From Cellulomonas humilata (GTDB lineage Bacteria; Actinomycetota; Actinomycetes; Actinomycetales; Cellulomonadaceae), in contig NZ_JAUSVB010000001.1 of the NCBI RefSeq assembly GCF_030814415.1, positions 744,001 to 808,000 of the forward strand: DNA of 64,000 bases, given 5' to 3'. Positions 15,301 to 22,965 of the stretch are shown in pieces. The notes beneath the pieces were generated by a model that worked only from the letters and a program-made list of their open reading frames with translations, made no database searches and was not told the DNA's origin. The position numbers were made by a program, and so were the translations under genes. Every line of letters begins with the position of its first letter. Within the stretch, counting starts at the first letter, position 1.

Positions 15301-16989
15301 CGAGTTCGCGGCCTCGAGCTCGGCGTCGCTCATGCCCAGGCCCTGGTCGAGGATGCGGACGACCACGAACTGGCCCGAGACACCGGTGGTGACCGTGACG
15401 GGCGTCTCCGGCTCGGAGAAGATCGTCGCGTTCTCGAGGAGCTCGGCGAGCATGTGCGCGGCGCCGAGGGCGTTGAAGCCGTGCATGTGCGGGTCGACCT
15501 GCAGGTCGAGCTCGACCCGGTCGTACTGCTCGATCTCCGAGGAGGCCGTGCGGACCACGTCGGACAGCGGCATGGCGTCGCGCAGACGACGACCCGAGTC
15601 GATGCCGGCGAGGACGAGGAGGGACTCCGCGTTACGACGCATGCGGGTGGCGAGGTGGTCGAGGCGGAAGAGGTTGGCCAGGGTGCTCGGGTCTTCCTCA
15701 GCACGCTCCAGCGAGTCGATGAACGACAGCTGGCGGTTGAGGAGGACCTGGTCGCGGCGGGCGACGTTGACGAACATCTCCGCGATGGAGCCACGGAGGG
15801 CGGCCTGCTCCTGGGCGACCTGGACCGTGGTCGAGTTCACCGAGTTGAACGCTGCGGCCAGCTGGCCGACCTCGTCGCGGGACGTCACCGGGATGGGCGC
15901 CAGGGTGATCTCCGGGCCCTCACCGGGGACGGCCACCTGCTCGACCAGTCGCGGCAGCTGCTCGCGGACGTCGGCGGCAGCCCTGGTGAGGCGCCGCAGC
16001 GGGACGACGATGCCTCGGGCGACGAGGAGGGCGAAGAAGAGGGAGACCACGAAGGCCGCGATGACGATGCCGATGGTGACGAGCGCCTGGGTCTGGGCCT
16101 CGGTCGCCGCCGCGGAGGCGACGTTGTGCGCCTCGTCGAGCACGTCGGTGTTGAGCGCGGAGAGGCTGACCAGCTGCTGCTGGATCTCCTGCACGTACGC
16201 CATCGGGTCGATCTGCGCGAAACCGGCCGGGTTGCCCTGCTGGAGCGGCGCCCGCATGCGGGTGAAGTTGGACGTCGGGTCCTTGGTCGGCATCACCAGG
16301 GAGTCGACACCGAGCGAGTCCATGGCGGCGTGGGCACGGGCACGGGCCAGCTCGGTGGCGGCGGTCTGCGTGTCGTACTGACGAACCGAGGCAGGGGCCG
16401 GCGCGCGGGTGCTGAGGAGCTGGATTCCGTCGATCATCTCGACGACCAGGTTGTCGGCGGTGGTGCCGATCTCGCGGTAGGCGGTGACGTACTGCGCCAG
16501 GTCGCGGTTCTCGAGGCTGTTGGCGACCTGCTCCATGAGGCTGAGCTGGCCCTCGATGATGGAGGCGTAGTTGTTCTCGAGCTGCGCCCGCTGCGACTTG
16601 ATGTCGACGCCCGTACGGACGGCGGGGAGCATCGTGTTGTGCGCGAGCTGCACCTCGACGAACCGGTCGACGACCGGCTGCGGGAACTGGCTCAGGTCGA
16701 GGGCGGCGGTGATGGGCCGCACCGCGGCCAGCGCGGCGTCGGTCTGTGCACGCGCGGCGGCGATCTCCTCGGCGGAGCCGCCGTTCAGCGACAGGAGCCG
16801 CTCGGCCTGCAGCGAGCTCGACACGGGGGTGTAGGCCTGCAGCGTCGTGATCACGCTGTCTGCTGCCTTGGCGTACCGCAGCTCCTGGATGGCGTTCCAG
16901 GAGATGAACCCGCCGGCTGCGAGCAGCACGATCATGGGGACGGCAAGGACAGCCATCACTTTGGCGCGGATGCCGAGCCGTCGCAGCAT
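12337..16989 (-). CDS. NIT-domain sensor kinase with giant tail (CvnA-like)
   Basis: Membrane histidine-kinase-like sensor of 1550 residues heading the conservon. Order of parts: membrane segment at about 12-30; extracellular nitrate/nitrite-sensor-like helical domain at about 40-295; membrane segment at about 300-325; HAMP to about 395; dimerisation helix with RLDHLATRMRRNAESLL near 440; HATPase with ELLENATIF (about 516), DQGLGMSD (about 550) and RLGLFVVGRIAQRLG (about 577). From about 617 to the end is a low-complexity tail rich in Ala, Pro, Glu and Trp. Known family members have shorter tails. The extreme end carries a predicted helix, MLALRSDIQEQALSELSQL, near 1460. The operon continues through the 29-codon ORF. 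Confidence 0.92.
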   Translation of the reverse strand: MLRRLGIRAKVMAVLAVPMIVLLAAGGFISWNAIQELRYAKAADSVITTLQAYTPVSSSLQAERLLSLNGGSAEEIAAARAQTDAALAAVRPITAALDLSQFPQPVVDRFVEVQLAHNTMLPAVRTGVDIKSQRAQLENNYASIIEGQLSLMEQVANSLENRDLAQYVTAYREIGTTADNLVVEMIDGIQLLSTRAPAPASVRQYDTQTAATELARARAHAAMDSLGVDSLVMPTKDPTSNFTRMRAPLQQGNPAGFAQIDPMAYVQEIQQQLVSLSALNTDVLDEAHNVASAAATEAQTQALVTIGIVIAAFVVSLFFALLVARGIVVPLRRLTRAAADVREQLPRLVEQVAVPGEGPEITLAPIPVTSRDEVGQLAAAFNSVNSTTVQVAQEQAALRGSIAEMFVNVARRDQVLLNRQLSFIDSLERAEEDPSTLANLFRLDHLATRMRRNAESLLVLAGIDSGRRLRDAMPLSDVVRTASSEIEQYDRVELDLQVDPHMHGFNALGAAHMLAELLENATIFSEPETPVTVTTGVSGQFVVVRILDQGLGMSDAELEAANSKIISTSASDSLGNQRLGLFVVGRIAQRLGADVRLLKAAHGTGTETIVRFPATLFVMTETNLYGNGAPAALAGPRNDPGLPQIEAPVVEEVDLAALTDGQTSLGLPHRRRRDDGSDETVGPIPVTELAQSTGLPSRSKKTFDEDNLVLPEAPDGHIAPEISAAGSDWKPATVAPLKGGLPSRSRAATSAWAKPEETAAPASTAAAPAPAARAGLFSGFRGRTEAAATTDTGENLVVPGLMSEDQERAQLPAQSNAVRAPWMSSGAHAAPVEPMVVPQLADDEDSWEAQEAENREAQNVASAAALVAADEAAQAAPVQEEAPAWEPTPAWDTAQVEAPAAEAPVWEAPAWDAPSAEAVAAEVPAWEAPVAESEAWEAPVAESSGWEAPVADAPVWEDSSATENPVWDDSVAAETPAWEAPAAEAPAWDVLDADATPAWDAPIVAETPTWEAPAAAASAWDQTAVDDEPAWEAPVVGEDAPAALTSRSAAPAREDEVAAPAAAVPAAPVVPARTFTSYSGYSGWGAPVADVPTPYQPSERTLDEARAWHTGAMPIVPEAAVAAAEPVEAPVETVDEQAPAADDSAWPVPAWEPPTWQSPEWAEQPAEAVAEVEPVVEPEPEPELAVVDGVAFQRVYLEPDPEGEPEYAAETEVYVAPEAEPVAEEAPSWAAPVQEAAPAWPTFQTQPQQVEAPTQVFTPIEAAAAVEPEPAPQAPVYQEAPVAYAAPEAAAPAWAPTAPAPAAPAAQAPFAEVVQSQSHPQADDAKGRRKWGLFGRKKGDDGAPETSGPVPVQNAPAPVSQAAPVRTSAWTADSAAQQSPTGADSSQSWMASTTWSAPAAPAPVSHAPASLEPVSAGSWAPPEWAARPGSNPAPSSTVPQPALPPSVAPRVGTLDDEVAAMLALRSDIQEQALSELSQLSAYRPAASGGNAERLTKRVPTAVPATTVTEDEGKPVQRDADQLRSRLSSFQSGTSRGRRATEDPSGQNGVS
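13870..14358 (-). repeat. Trp-containing tandem repeats in the kinase tail
   Basis: About residues 877-1040 of the kinase consist of degenerate repeats around AWEAP or AWDAP. The clearest stretch has a 10-residue period, with AWEAPVAESE followed by AWEAPVAESS and GWEAPVADAP. At DNA level this is a 30-base period with visible similarity between copies, so the tail probably grew by slippage or unequal exchange. Other units are spaced irregularly by 7 to 15 residues. Confidence 0.85.
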
Positions 16990-17157
16990 GTCGTTCCCTT
17001 CCGTGTTCCGGCAACGGGTGTTGCCACCTGTCGTACCGGTCGTGCACTCCGGTCTGTTGACCGATGAGGTGTCCCGTTGGCGTTCATCGGCTGTTGGACG
17101 TCAGACCATTAGCCCGCGGCAGAGTTTGCCATGGACCTCACCCCCTGGGATACGGCG

Positions 17158-17184
17158 ACATGACACCCCGTTCGGGTGTCGTGT
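17158..17184. promoter_or_regulatory. Inverted repeat in divergent promoter region
   Basis: The arms GACACCC (17162-17168) and GGGTGTC (17174-17180) flank a 5-base centre. Pairing continues outward over ACA/TGT with one T-G wobble, giving an 11-bp dyad. It lies 44 bases before the oxidoreductase start in the 239-base gap shared with the kinase operon. It is placed as an operator rather than a terminator, since both genes point away. A second short dyad, GGCAAC-N4-GTTGCC, lies at 17010-17025 near the kinase start. Nothing else was seen in the gap. Confidence 0.45.
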
Positions 17185-17228
17185 GCTAGCAGCAGGGCTG
17201 ACAGGCCCCCCAGGGTTACTGTGCGGAC

Positions 17229-18209
17229 GTGCGAGCGGTCGTCATCACAAAGCCGGGTGATCCGGACGTCCTCGCCGTGCAGGACGTTCCTGACCCCGTG
17301 GCGGGACCGCGCGACCTGATCGTGAGGGTCGCGGCCGCCGGCGTCAACCGAGCGGACCTGCTGCAGCGCGCGGGCCACTATCCGCCGCCGTCGGGCGCTC
17401 CGACCTGGCCGGGTCTCGAGGTCTCGGGCACGGTCGTGGCCCGTGGGCACGCCCTGGGTCCCGACGACCCCCAGCCCGGCGACCGTGTCGCCGCACTGCT
17501 CGCGGGCGGTGGCTACGCGGAGCTGGTCGCGGTCCCGGTCGAGCTCGCCCTGCGCCTGCCTGACGACCTCTCCACCGTCGACGCCGCCGCGCTGCCCGAG
17601 GGCCTGGCGACGGTGTGGTCGAACCTGCGTGCCGCGCGTCTGTCGCCCGGGGAGAGCCTGCTCGTCCGGGGCGGCTCGGGCGGGGTCGGCACCGTCGCGG
17701 TCCAGCTGGCCCGTGCCCTGGGCACGCGCGTCCTGGCGACCGCGGGCGGCCCGGAACGCACCGCCCGGGTCCTGGCGCTCGGCGCCGACGTGGCGCTCGA
17801 CCACCGGGAGCCCGGCCTCGTGGTCCGCCTGCTCGACGCGACGGACGGGCACGGTGCCGACGTCGTGCTCGACGTCCTGGGCGGCGGCGGGCTGGCGGAG
17901 AACCTGGCGATGCTTGCCGACGACGGCCGGCTGGTGGTCATCGGGATGCAGCAGGGCCGACGCGGGGAGCTGGACCTGTCGGTGCTGCTGGCCAAGCGGG
18001 CGAGCATCCTCGGCACCATGCTGCGCTCCCGCCCGCACGAGCAGAAGGTCGCGATCATGGACGGCGTCCGCCGGCACGCGTGGCCGTTCGTCGAGGACCG
18101 GTGGGTGCGGCCGGTGGTGCACGCCCGCCTCGGCTTCGACCAGGCCGCGGACGCGCACCGCCTGCTGGAGTCGGGCGCGGCCTTCGGCAAGGTCCTGCTG
18201 ATCCCCTAG
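17229..18209 (+). CDS. Zinc-independent quinone oxidoreductase (MDR superfamily)
   Basis: NAD(P)H-dependent quinone oxidoreductase of the medium-chain dehydrogenase superfamily, 326 residues. The N-terminal GroES-like part contains AAGVNRADLLQRAGHYPPP near residue 37. The Rossmann part has VRGGSGGVGTVAVQLARALG near residue 148. The zinc ligands of true alcohol dehydrogenases are not seen, in line with the QOR/PIG3 branch. The C-terminal HARLGFDQAADAHRLLESG is typical. GTG start. It ends in a CTAG shared with the convergent sugar isomerase gene. The electron acceptor is unknown. Confidence 0.9.
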   Translation: MRAVVITKPGDPDVLAVQDVPDPVAGPRDLIVRVAAAGVNRADLLQRAGHYPPPSGAPTWPGLEVSGTVVARGHALGPDDPQPGDRVAALLAGGGYAELVAVPVELALRLPDDLSTVDAAALPEGLATVWSNLRAARLSPGESLLVRGGSGGVGTVAVQLARALGTRVLATAGGPERTARVLALGADVALDHREPGLVVRLLDATDGHGADVVLDVLGGGGLAENLAMLADDGRLVVIGMQQGRRGELDLSVLLAKRASILGTMLRSRPHEQKVAIMDGVRRHAWPFVEDRWVRPVVHARLGFDQAADAHRLLESGAAFGKVLLIP

Positions 18210-19435
18210 TCCAGCAGGCCCGCGGCCAGGGCCGGGGCGATCACCGGGGTCAGCGGGAGGCGCGGGATCAGCGTCGCCTGCACCGCGTGGTAGAGGTCGG
18301 CCTTGCCGGCCCAGACCGTGCGCGACACCTGGTTGTCGGTGCCGAGCTCGTGCCACCACGACCCCCCGACCCGGTCCAGGTGGTGCGCGCCGATGTACTC
18401 CCACCACTGCGTGTAGGCGTCGTCGAACCGCGGCTCGCCCGTCGCGGCGTGCAGCGCGGCCGCCGCGGCGACACCCTCGGCGGCCACCCAGTGCATCCGC
18501 TCGCGCACGACGGGCGCGCCGGACCAGTCGACCGTGTAGACGAAGCCGGGGGCGCCGTCGACGTCCCAGCCCTCGCGCACGGCGGCGTCGAACAGCGAGA
18601 CCGCGTCCTCGAGCATCCAGGCGGGGGCGACGTCGCCGCGGGCGGTGATCGCAGCGCGCGCGTGCAGGGTCAGCCGCGCCCACTCCAGCCAGTGGCCGAT
18701 GGTGGCGCCGTAGGGCCGGAACGGGTGCGCCGGGGTGTCCACGTTGTACTCGAGGTCCGGCTCCCAGTCGGTGTCGAAGTGCTCGGGGATGCGCCACGAG
18801 TTGCCCGCGGCCCAGCCGTGCACGACGCGCTCGACGATCCGCAGCGCGCGGTCGAGCCAGACGCGCTCACCCGTGACGTCCGCCGCAGCGAGGTACGCCT
18901 CGACGGTGTGCATGTTGGCGTTGACGCCCCGGTAGCCGTCGAGCGTCGTGAAGGTCCGGTCCCACTGCTCGACCGCCATGCCGGCCTCGTCGTCCCAGAA
19001 CCGCTGCGCGGAGACGGCGAGCGCCTCGTCGAGCAGCGCACGGGCGCCCGGCCGGCCCGCGGCGGTCGCGCTCGAGGCGGCGAGGATGACGAACGCGTGC
19101 GGGTACGCCGCCTTGTCGGTGTCCCGCGGGGTGCCGTCGCGCTCGACCTCGGCGAACCAGCCACCGTGCTCGTCGTCGTGGAACGCGCCGGTCAGCGCGG
19201 CGAGGCCGTGGTCGACGAGGGCGGCGGACCCCGGGCGGCCGAGCAGGTGACCGATCGCGTAGACGTGCGTCATCCGGCACGCGATCCACAGCTCCAGCGG
19301 ACCGTCGACCGCGGCTCCCGCCTCGTCCTGGCGCGCGAAGCCTCCGGGGACGACCGACGCGCGTCCGAAGTCGAGGAGCCGGTCCGTCTCGTCCTCGAGC
19401 CACCGGGCATGGGCAGGTGTGGTGAGCCAGGCCAT
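18206..19435 (-). CDS. AGE-family sugar epimerase/isomerase
   Basis: Cytoplasmic (alpha/alpha)6-barrel enzyme of the N-acylglucosamine 2-epimerase family, 409 residues. Landmarks are FHDDEHGGWFAEV near residue 85, VNANMHTVEAYLAAADV near 172, IPEHFDTDW near 212 and GATIGHWLEWARL near 243, with catalytic His residues in this set. The spacing fits the YihS/mannose-isomerase branch (aldose-ketose isomerisation of mannose or sulfoquinovose) at least as well as true GlcNAc 2-epimerase. ATG at 19435; longer upstream frames are antisense to other genes. It is divergent from bpa with 66 bases between, and not obviously in an operon. Confidence 0.85.
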   Translation of the reverse strand: MAWLTTPAHARWLEDETDRLLDFGRASVVPGGFARQDEAGAAVDGPLELWIACRMTHVYAIGHLLGRPGSAALVDHGLAALTGAFHDDEHGGWFAEVERDGTPRDTDKAAYPHAFVILAASSATAAGRPGARALLDEALAVSAQRFWDDEAGMAVEQWDRTFTTLDGYRGVNANMHTVEAYLAAADVTGERVWLDRALRIVERVVHGWAAGNSWRIPEHFDTDWEPDLEYNVDTPAHPFRPYGATIGHWLEWARLTLHARAAITARGDVAPAWMLEDAVSLFDAAVREGWDVDGAPGFVYTVDWSGAPVVRERMHWVAAEGVAAAAALHAATGEPRFDDAYTQWWEYIGAHHLDRVGGSWWHELGTDNQVSRTVWAGKADLYHAVQATLIPRLPLTPVIAPALAAGLLD

Positions 19436-19501
19436 GCCGCACACCCTAGCCAGCCGACCCGAAGGGCTGCGCTCGGCACCTCCGTCGGTGAGAATGCCCG
19501 G

Positions 19502-20035
19502 GTGACCGACAACGACGCGCAGGACGCCACCGCCGACGAGAAGCCACGCGTGGAGGTGCTGGACCCCGTGCCCGACGACGACCGGCCCGAGGACATCACC
19601 TCGCTGGTCGGCCAGCCCGCGAAGGTCATGCGGATCGGCACGATGATCAAGCAGCTTCTCGACGAGGTCCGCAGCGCACCCCTCGACGACGCCGCCCGCG
19701 CCCGCCTGGCGGAGATCCACGAGCGGTCCCTGCACGAGCTGGAGGAGGGCCTGTCGCCCGAGCTCGTCGCGGAGCTTCACCGGATCACGCTGCCGTTCGT
19801 CGAGGACCAGGCGCCGTCCGACGCCGAGCTCCGGATCGCGCAGGCGCAGCTGGTCGGGTGGCTGGAAGGGCTGTTCCACGGCATCCAGACCGCGCTGGTG
19901 GCCCAGCAGGTGGCGGCGCAGGGCCAGCTCGCCGGGATGCGTCGGCAGCTGCCCGCCGGGCCGTCGCACCCCGGTGCACCCGTCCAGGTCCCGCGCGCCG
20001 ACGGCGCAGACCCGTCGACCGGGCAGTACTTGTAG
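19502..20035 (+). CDS. bpa: Bacterial proteasome activator Bpa
   Basis: ATP-independent ring-forming activator of the 20S proteasome (family formerly DUF2587), 177 residues. The core helices run from about VMRIGTMIKQLLDEVRSAPL to the QAQLVGWLEGLFHGIQTAL block. The C-terminus is GQYL, the tail that docks into the proteasome alpha ring. A charged, disordered N-terminus of about 40 residues is usual. GTG at 19502 starts just before the TDNDAQD sequence. The presence of Bpa implies that prcBA proteasome genes occur elsewhere in the genome; none is in this window. Confidence 0.93.
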   Translation: MTDNDAQDATADEKPRVEVLDPVPDDDRPEDITSLVGQPAKVMRIGTMIKQLLDEVRSAPLDDAARARLAEIHERSLHELEEGLSPELVAELHRITLPFVEDQAPSDAELRIAQAQLVGWLEGLFHGIQTALVAQQVAAQGQLAGMRRQLPAGPSHPGAPVQVPRADGADPSTGQYL

Positions 20036-20037
20036 CT

Positions 20038-20901
20038 CTACGCCGGGGGCGGCGCCTCGTCCGTCGGTACGTCCTCGCGGTCCAGACCGGTGAGCACGAT
20101 GGCGCCGGAGACGAGCAGCAGCCCGACCACCTCGAGCCCGTGCGGCACCTGCTGGAGCATCACGGCACCGACCACCGCGGCGGTCGCCGGGAGCATCGCC
20201 AGCAGCACGGCGAACGTGGCGGCGCGCACCCGTCGCAGCACCACCTGCTCGAGCGCGTACGGGACCACCGACGAGCAGACGGCGATCGCGACCACCAGCG
20301 CCGCCAGGCGCGCGTCGTGCAGCACCGGTGCCGCGCCGCCGGCCAGGAACGGCGCGAACAGCACCGCACCCGCCGCCATCGCGACGGACAGCCCCGTGAT
20401 CCCGCCGTTGGCCGCCCGCGCCACGCGCCGGCCGAGCAGGATGTAGGCCGCCCAGCACGCCGCCGAGACGAGGATCGCCACCAGGCCGATCAGCGCGTCC
20501 GGCCCGGTTTCCAGGCTCACCCCTGCCAAGAGCACGACACCGACGGCGGCGACGGCGATGCCCACCCGGTCGCGCCAGCCGCGGCCCGTCACGGCGGCGA
20601 CCGCCACCGGTCCGAGGAACTCGATCGCGACCGCGGTGCCGAGCGGCAGGTAGTCGATCGCGATGTAGAACGACACGTTCATCAGTGCGAGCACGGCGCC
20701 GAACACGACGGCTGTGCGCAGGTCCGGCAGGTGCCACCGCGACCGCCACGGGCGCTGCCACACGACGAGCACGACCGCCGCGACCGCGATGCGCAGCCAC
20801 GCGACCGAGGCCGCGGCGATCGTGCCGAAGATGCCGACCGCGAGTGCCGCACCCAGGTACTGCGTCAGTCCGGAGACGACGAAGAGCAGGGGTGCGGGCA
20901 C
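20038..20901 (-). CDS. EamA/RhtA-like exporter
   Basis: Drug/metabolite transporter superfamily protein of 287 residues with ten predicted membrane helices in two EamA repeats. The N-terminus PAPLLFVVSGLTQYLGAALAV and the ALEFLGPVAVA-like block (here AIEFLGPVAVAAV near residue 90) match the RhtA group, which exports amino acids such as threonine and homoserine. The substrate is not defined. It follows the sugar ABC permease by 15 bases on the same strand and may be read through from that operon. It converges on bpa. Confidence 0.85.
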   Translation of the reverse strand: MPAPLLFVVSGLTQYLGAALAVGIFGTIAAASVAWLRIAVAAVVLVVWQRPWRSRWHLPDLRTAVVFGAVLALMNVSFYIAIDYLPLGTAVAIEFLGPVAVAAVTGRGWRDRVGIAVAAVGVVLLAGVSLETGPDALIGLVAILVSAACWAAYILLGRRVARAANGGITGLSVAMAAGAVLFAPFLAGGAAPVLHDARLAALVVAIAVCSSVVPYALEQVVLRRVRAATFAVLLAMLPATAAVVGAVMLQQVPHGLEVVGLLLVSGAIVLTGLDREDVPTDEAPPPA

Positions 20902-20916
20902 GGCCTCAGGCTAGGG

Positions 20917-21870
20917 CTACCCCTTCACCGACCCCGCCAGCAGGCCGCGCACGAAGTACCGCTGGAGCGACAGGAACACGATGAGCGGCACGACGAGGGC
21001 GATGAACGCGCCCGCGGACAGCAGCTGCCACTGCGACCCGCGCGTCCCGCTCAGCTCCGCCACGCGCACGGTCAGCGGGGCCACGTCGGTGGTCCCGCCG
21101 GCGAACGTGAGCGCCACCAGCAGGTCGTTCCACACCCACAGGAACTGGAAGATCGCGAAGGACGCGATCGCGGGGGTGAGCAGCGGCATGAGCACCTGGA
21201 AGAAGATCTTCACGTGCCCGGCGCCGTCCATCCGCGCGGCCTCGACCAGCGACGGCGGGATGTCCTTCATGAAGTTGTGCAGGATGTAGATGGCCAGCGG
21301 CAGCGCGAAGATCGAGTGCGACAGCCAGATCACCCAGAACGACCCCGCGATGCCCCAGCTCACGTACTGCGACAGCAGCGGGATGAGCGTGACCTGGATG
21401 GGCACCACCTGCAGCGCGAAGATCGCGACGAACAGGATGGCCCGGCCCTTGAAGTCGATCCACGCCAGCGCGTACGCCGCCAGGAGCGCCAGCGAGATCG
21501 GGATGATCACCGCGGGCAGCGTGATGACGACCGAGTTCACGAAGTACGTGATCAGGCTCGTCGACGACCCGAAGAGGGCCTCCTGGTAGTTGTCCAGCGT
21601 GAGGCCCGGGTTCCAGGGCAGCGTCCACCAGCCCGACGTGCGGATCTCGGACCGCGGCCGGAACGAGGTGACCAGCAGGCCGAACGTGGGGATGGTCCAG
21701 ACGATCGCGATGAGGATCGCGGTCAGCGACGTCCACGGCGAGCTGAGCTTCTTGGCGGCGCGGGCCGCGCGGGCGTCCGTCCGGGAGAACCGCGACGTCT
21801 TGAGCGTCGTGTCGACCTCGAGCGGGTCGACGAGGGTCTGCGGAGGGAGGGGGGCCGAGGCGTTCGTCAT
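20917..21870 (-). CDS. Sugar ABC permease, MalG type
   Basis: Inner-membrane permease subunit of a CUT1 carbohydrate importer, 317 residues with six helices. The EAA loop that docks the ATPase reads EAARMDGAGHVKIFFQVLMPLL near residue 215. The N-terminal 45 residues are cytoplasmic and polar. It overlaps the partner permease by four bases (ATGA). Family similarity points to alpha-glucoside or maltose-like oligosaccharides, by impression only. Confidence 0.9.
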   Translation of the reverse strand: MTNASAPLPPQTLVDPLEVDTTLKTSRFSRTDARAARAAKKLSSPWTSLTAILIAIVWTIPTFGLLVTSFRPRSEIRTSGWWTLPWNPGLTLDNYQEALFGSSTSLITYFVNSVVITLPAVIIPISLALLAAYALAWIDFKGRAILFVAIFALQVVPIQVTLIPLLSQYVSWGIAGSFWVIWLSHSIFALPLAIYILHNFMKDIPPSLVEAARMDGAGHVKIFFQVLMPLLTPAIASFAIFQFLWVWNDLLVALTFAGGTTDVAPLTVRVAELSGTRGSQWQLLSAGAFIALVVPLIVFLSLQRYFVRGLLAGSVKG

Positions 21871-22856
21871 CGGATCTCCTCCGAGAGGCGCAGCTGTCGG
21901 ACGTTGTACACGATGATCGGGATCACCAGGACGAACAGGATGACCGCGAGCGCGGCACCGAGCCCGGCGTTCTGGGCGCGGAAGCTCTGCGTGTAGAACT
22001 CGTAGGCCACGACGGACGTGTTGAAGTTGCCGCCGGTCATGGTGCGGACGATGTCGAAGACCTTGAGCGTGCCCATCGCGATCGTCGTGACGACGACGAC
22101 GAGCGCCGGTCGGATGCTCGGCACGGTGATGAACCGGAACATGCCGATGCCGTGCAGCCCGTCAAGCCGGGCCGCCTCCGTGATGTCGTCGGGGATCGCC
22201 TTGATGGCGGCCGAGAGCACCGTCATCGCGAAGCCCGCCTGGATCCAGATCATGACCGCGATGAGGAACAGGGTGTTCCACGGTTGGTTGAGCAGGAACT
22301 GGTACGGCTCCAGGCCCAGCCACACGAGGATCTGGTTGGCCAGGCCGATCTGCTGGATGTTGCCCTGGTCGGGCCGGAACTCGTAGACGAACCTCCAGAT
22401 GATGCTGGCGCCGACCAGCGAGATCGCCATCGGCAGGAAGATCAGCGTCTTGGCCATCGACTCGAACCGGGTGCGGTCGATGAGCACCGCGTAGACCAGG
22501 CCGATCAGGGTGGCGATCAGCGGGACGAGGACCACCCAGAGCAGCGTGTTGCGCAGCACGGTCTGGAACTGGTCCTGCGTGAAGGCGGTGATGTAGTTGT
22601 CGAGGCCGACGAACTCGTTGCCCTTGGCGTCGTAGAGCGACGCCTTGATGGTGTTCAGCCCGGGGTAGACGAGGCCGAACACGACGAAGATCAACGTCGG
22701 CCCGAGGAACGCCGCGACCACCGCCCAGGTCGGCACCCTCTTGAGCTTGTCGATCCCGAAGAGGATCCCTCCCATCACGCCCACGAACAGCAGGATCGCG
22801 ACGAACATCAGCGCGAACTTGTGTCCCGTGGTCTCGGCGTGGATGAACCAGTCCAT
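21867..22856 (-). CDS. Sugar ABC permease, MalF type
   Basis: Partner permease of the CUT1 importer, 329 residues with about eight hydrophobic segments, two of them in an N-terminal extension. The ATPase docking loop is EAARLDGLHGIGMFRFITVPSI near residue 230. The periplasmic loop NTLLWVVLVPLIATLIGLVYAVL is of AglF/MalF type. It lies 109 bases after the binding-protein gene, with a strong hairpin in that gap. Confidence 0.9.
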   Translation of the reverse strand: MDWFIHAETTGHKFALMFVAILLFVGVMGGILFGIDKLKRVPTWAVVAAFLGPTLIFVVFGLVYPGLNTIKASLYDAKGNEFVGLDNYITAFTQDQFQTVLRNTLLWVVLVPLIATLIGLVYAVLIDRTRFESMAKTLIFLPMAISLVGASIIWRFVYEFRPDQGNIQQIGLANQILVWLGLEPYQFLLNQPWNTLFLIAVMIWIQAGFAMTVLSAAIKAIPDDITEAARLDGLHGIGMFRFITVPSIRPALVVVVTTIAMGTLKVFDIVRTMTGGNFNTSVVAYEFYTQSFRAQNAGLGAALAVILFVLVIPIIVYNVRQLRLSEEIR

Positions 22857-22910
22857 TCCTCACCCTCCTCGTCGTCGAGGTTGTCTACGTGCGTCGAGCG
22901 CCCCGGCACG

Positions 22911-22951
22911 CCTGGGGTGGGAGCCGTCATCGCGACGACTCCCACCCCAGG
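22911..22951 (-). terminator. Hairpin between binding-protein and permease genes
   Basis: A perfect 13-bp inverted repeat (CCTGGGGTGGGAG and its complement) with a 15-base loop starts 15 bases after the binding-protein stop. In sugar ABC operons such intercistronic hairpins act as partial terminators or protect the upstream mRNA, so the binding protein is made in excess of the permeases. Confidence 0.75.
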
Positions 22952-22965
22952 TGTACCTCAGAGCG

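Noticed and set aside
12316..17067. A 1583-codon open frame on the plus strand opposite the conservon kinase
   Set aside because: It mirrors a well-supported gene; high GC at third positions keeps the antisense frame open. Its product is Arg/Gly-rich with no domains and has no ribosome site.
18206..20800. An 864-codon minus-strand frame extending the sugar isomerase
   Set aside because: The upstream part is antisense to bpa and out of frame with the EamA gene. The isomerase domain starts at the ATG at 19435.
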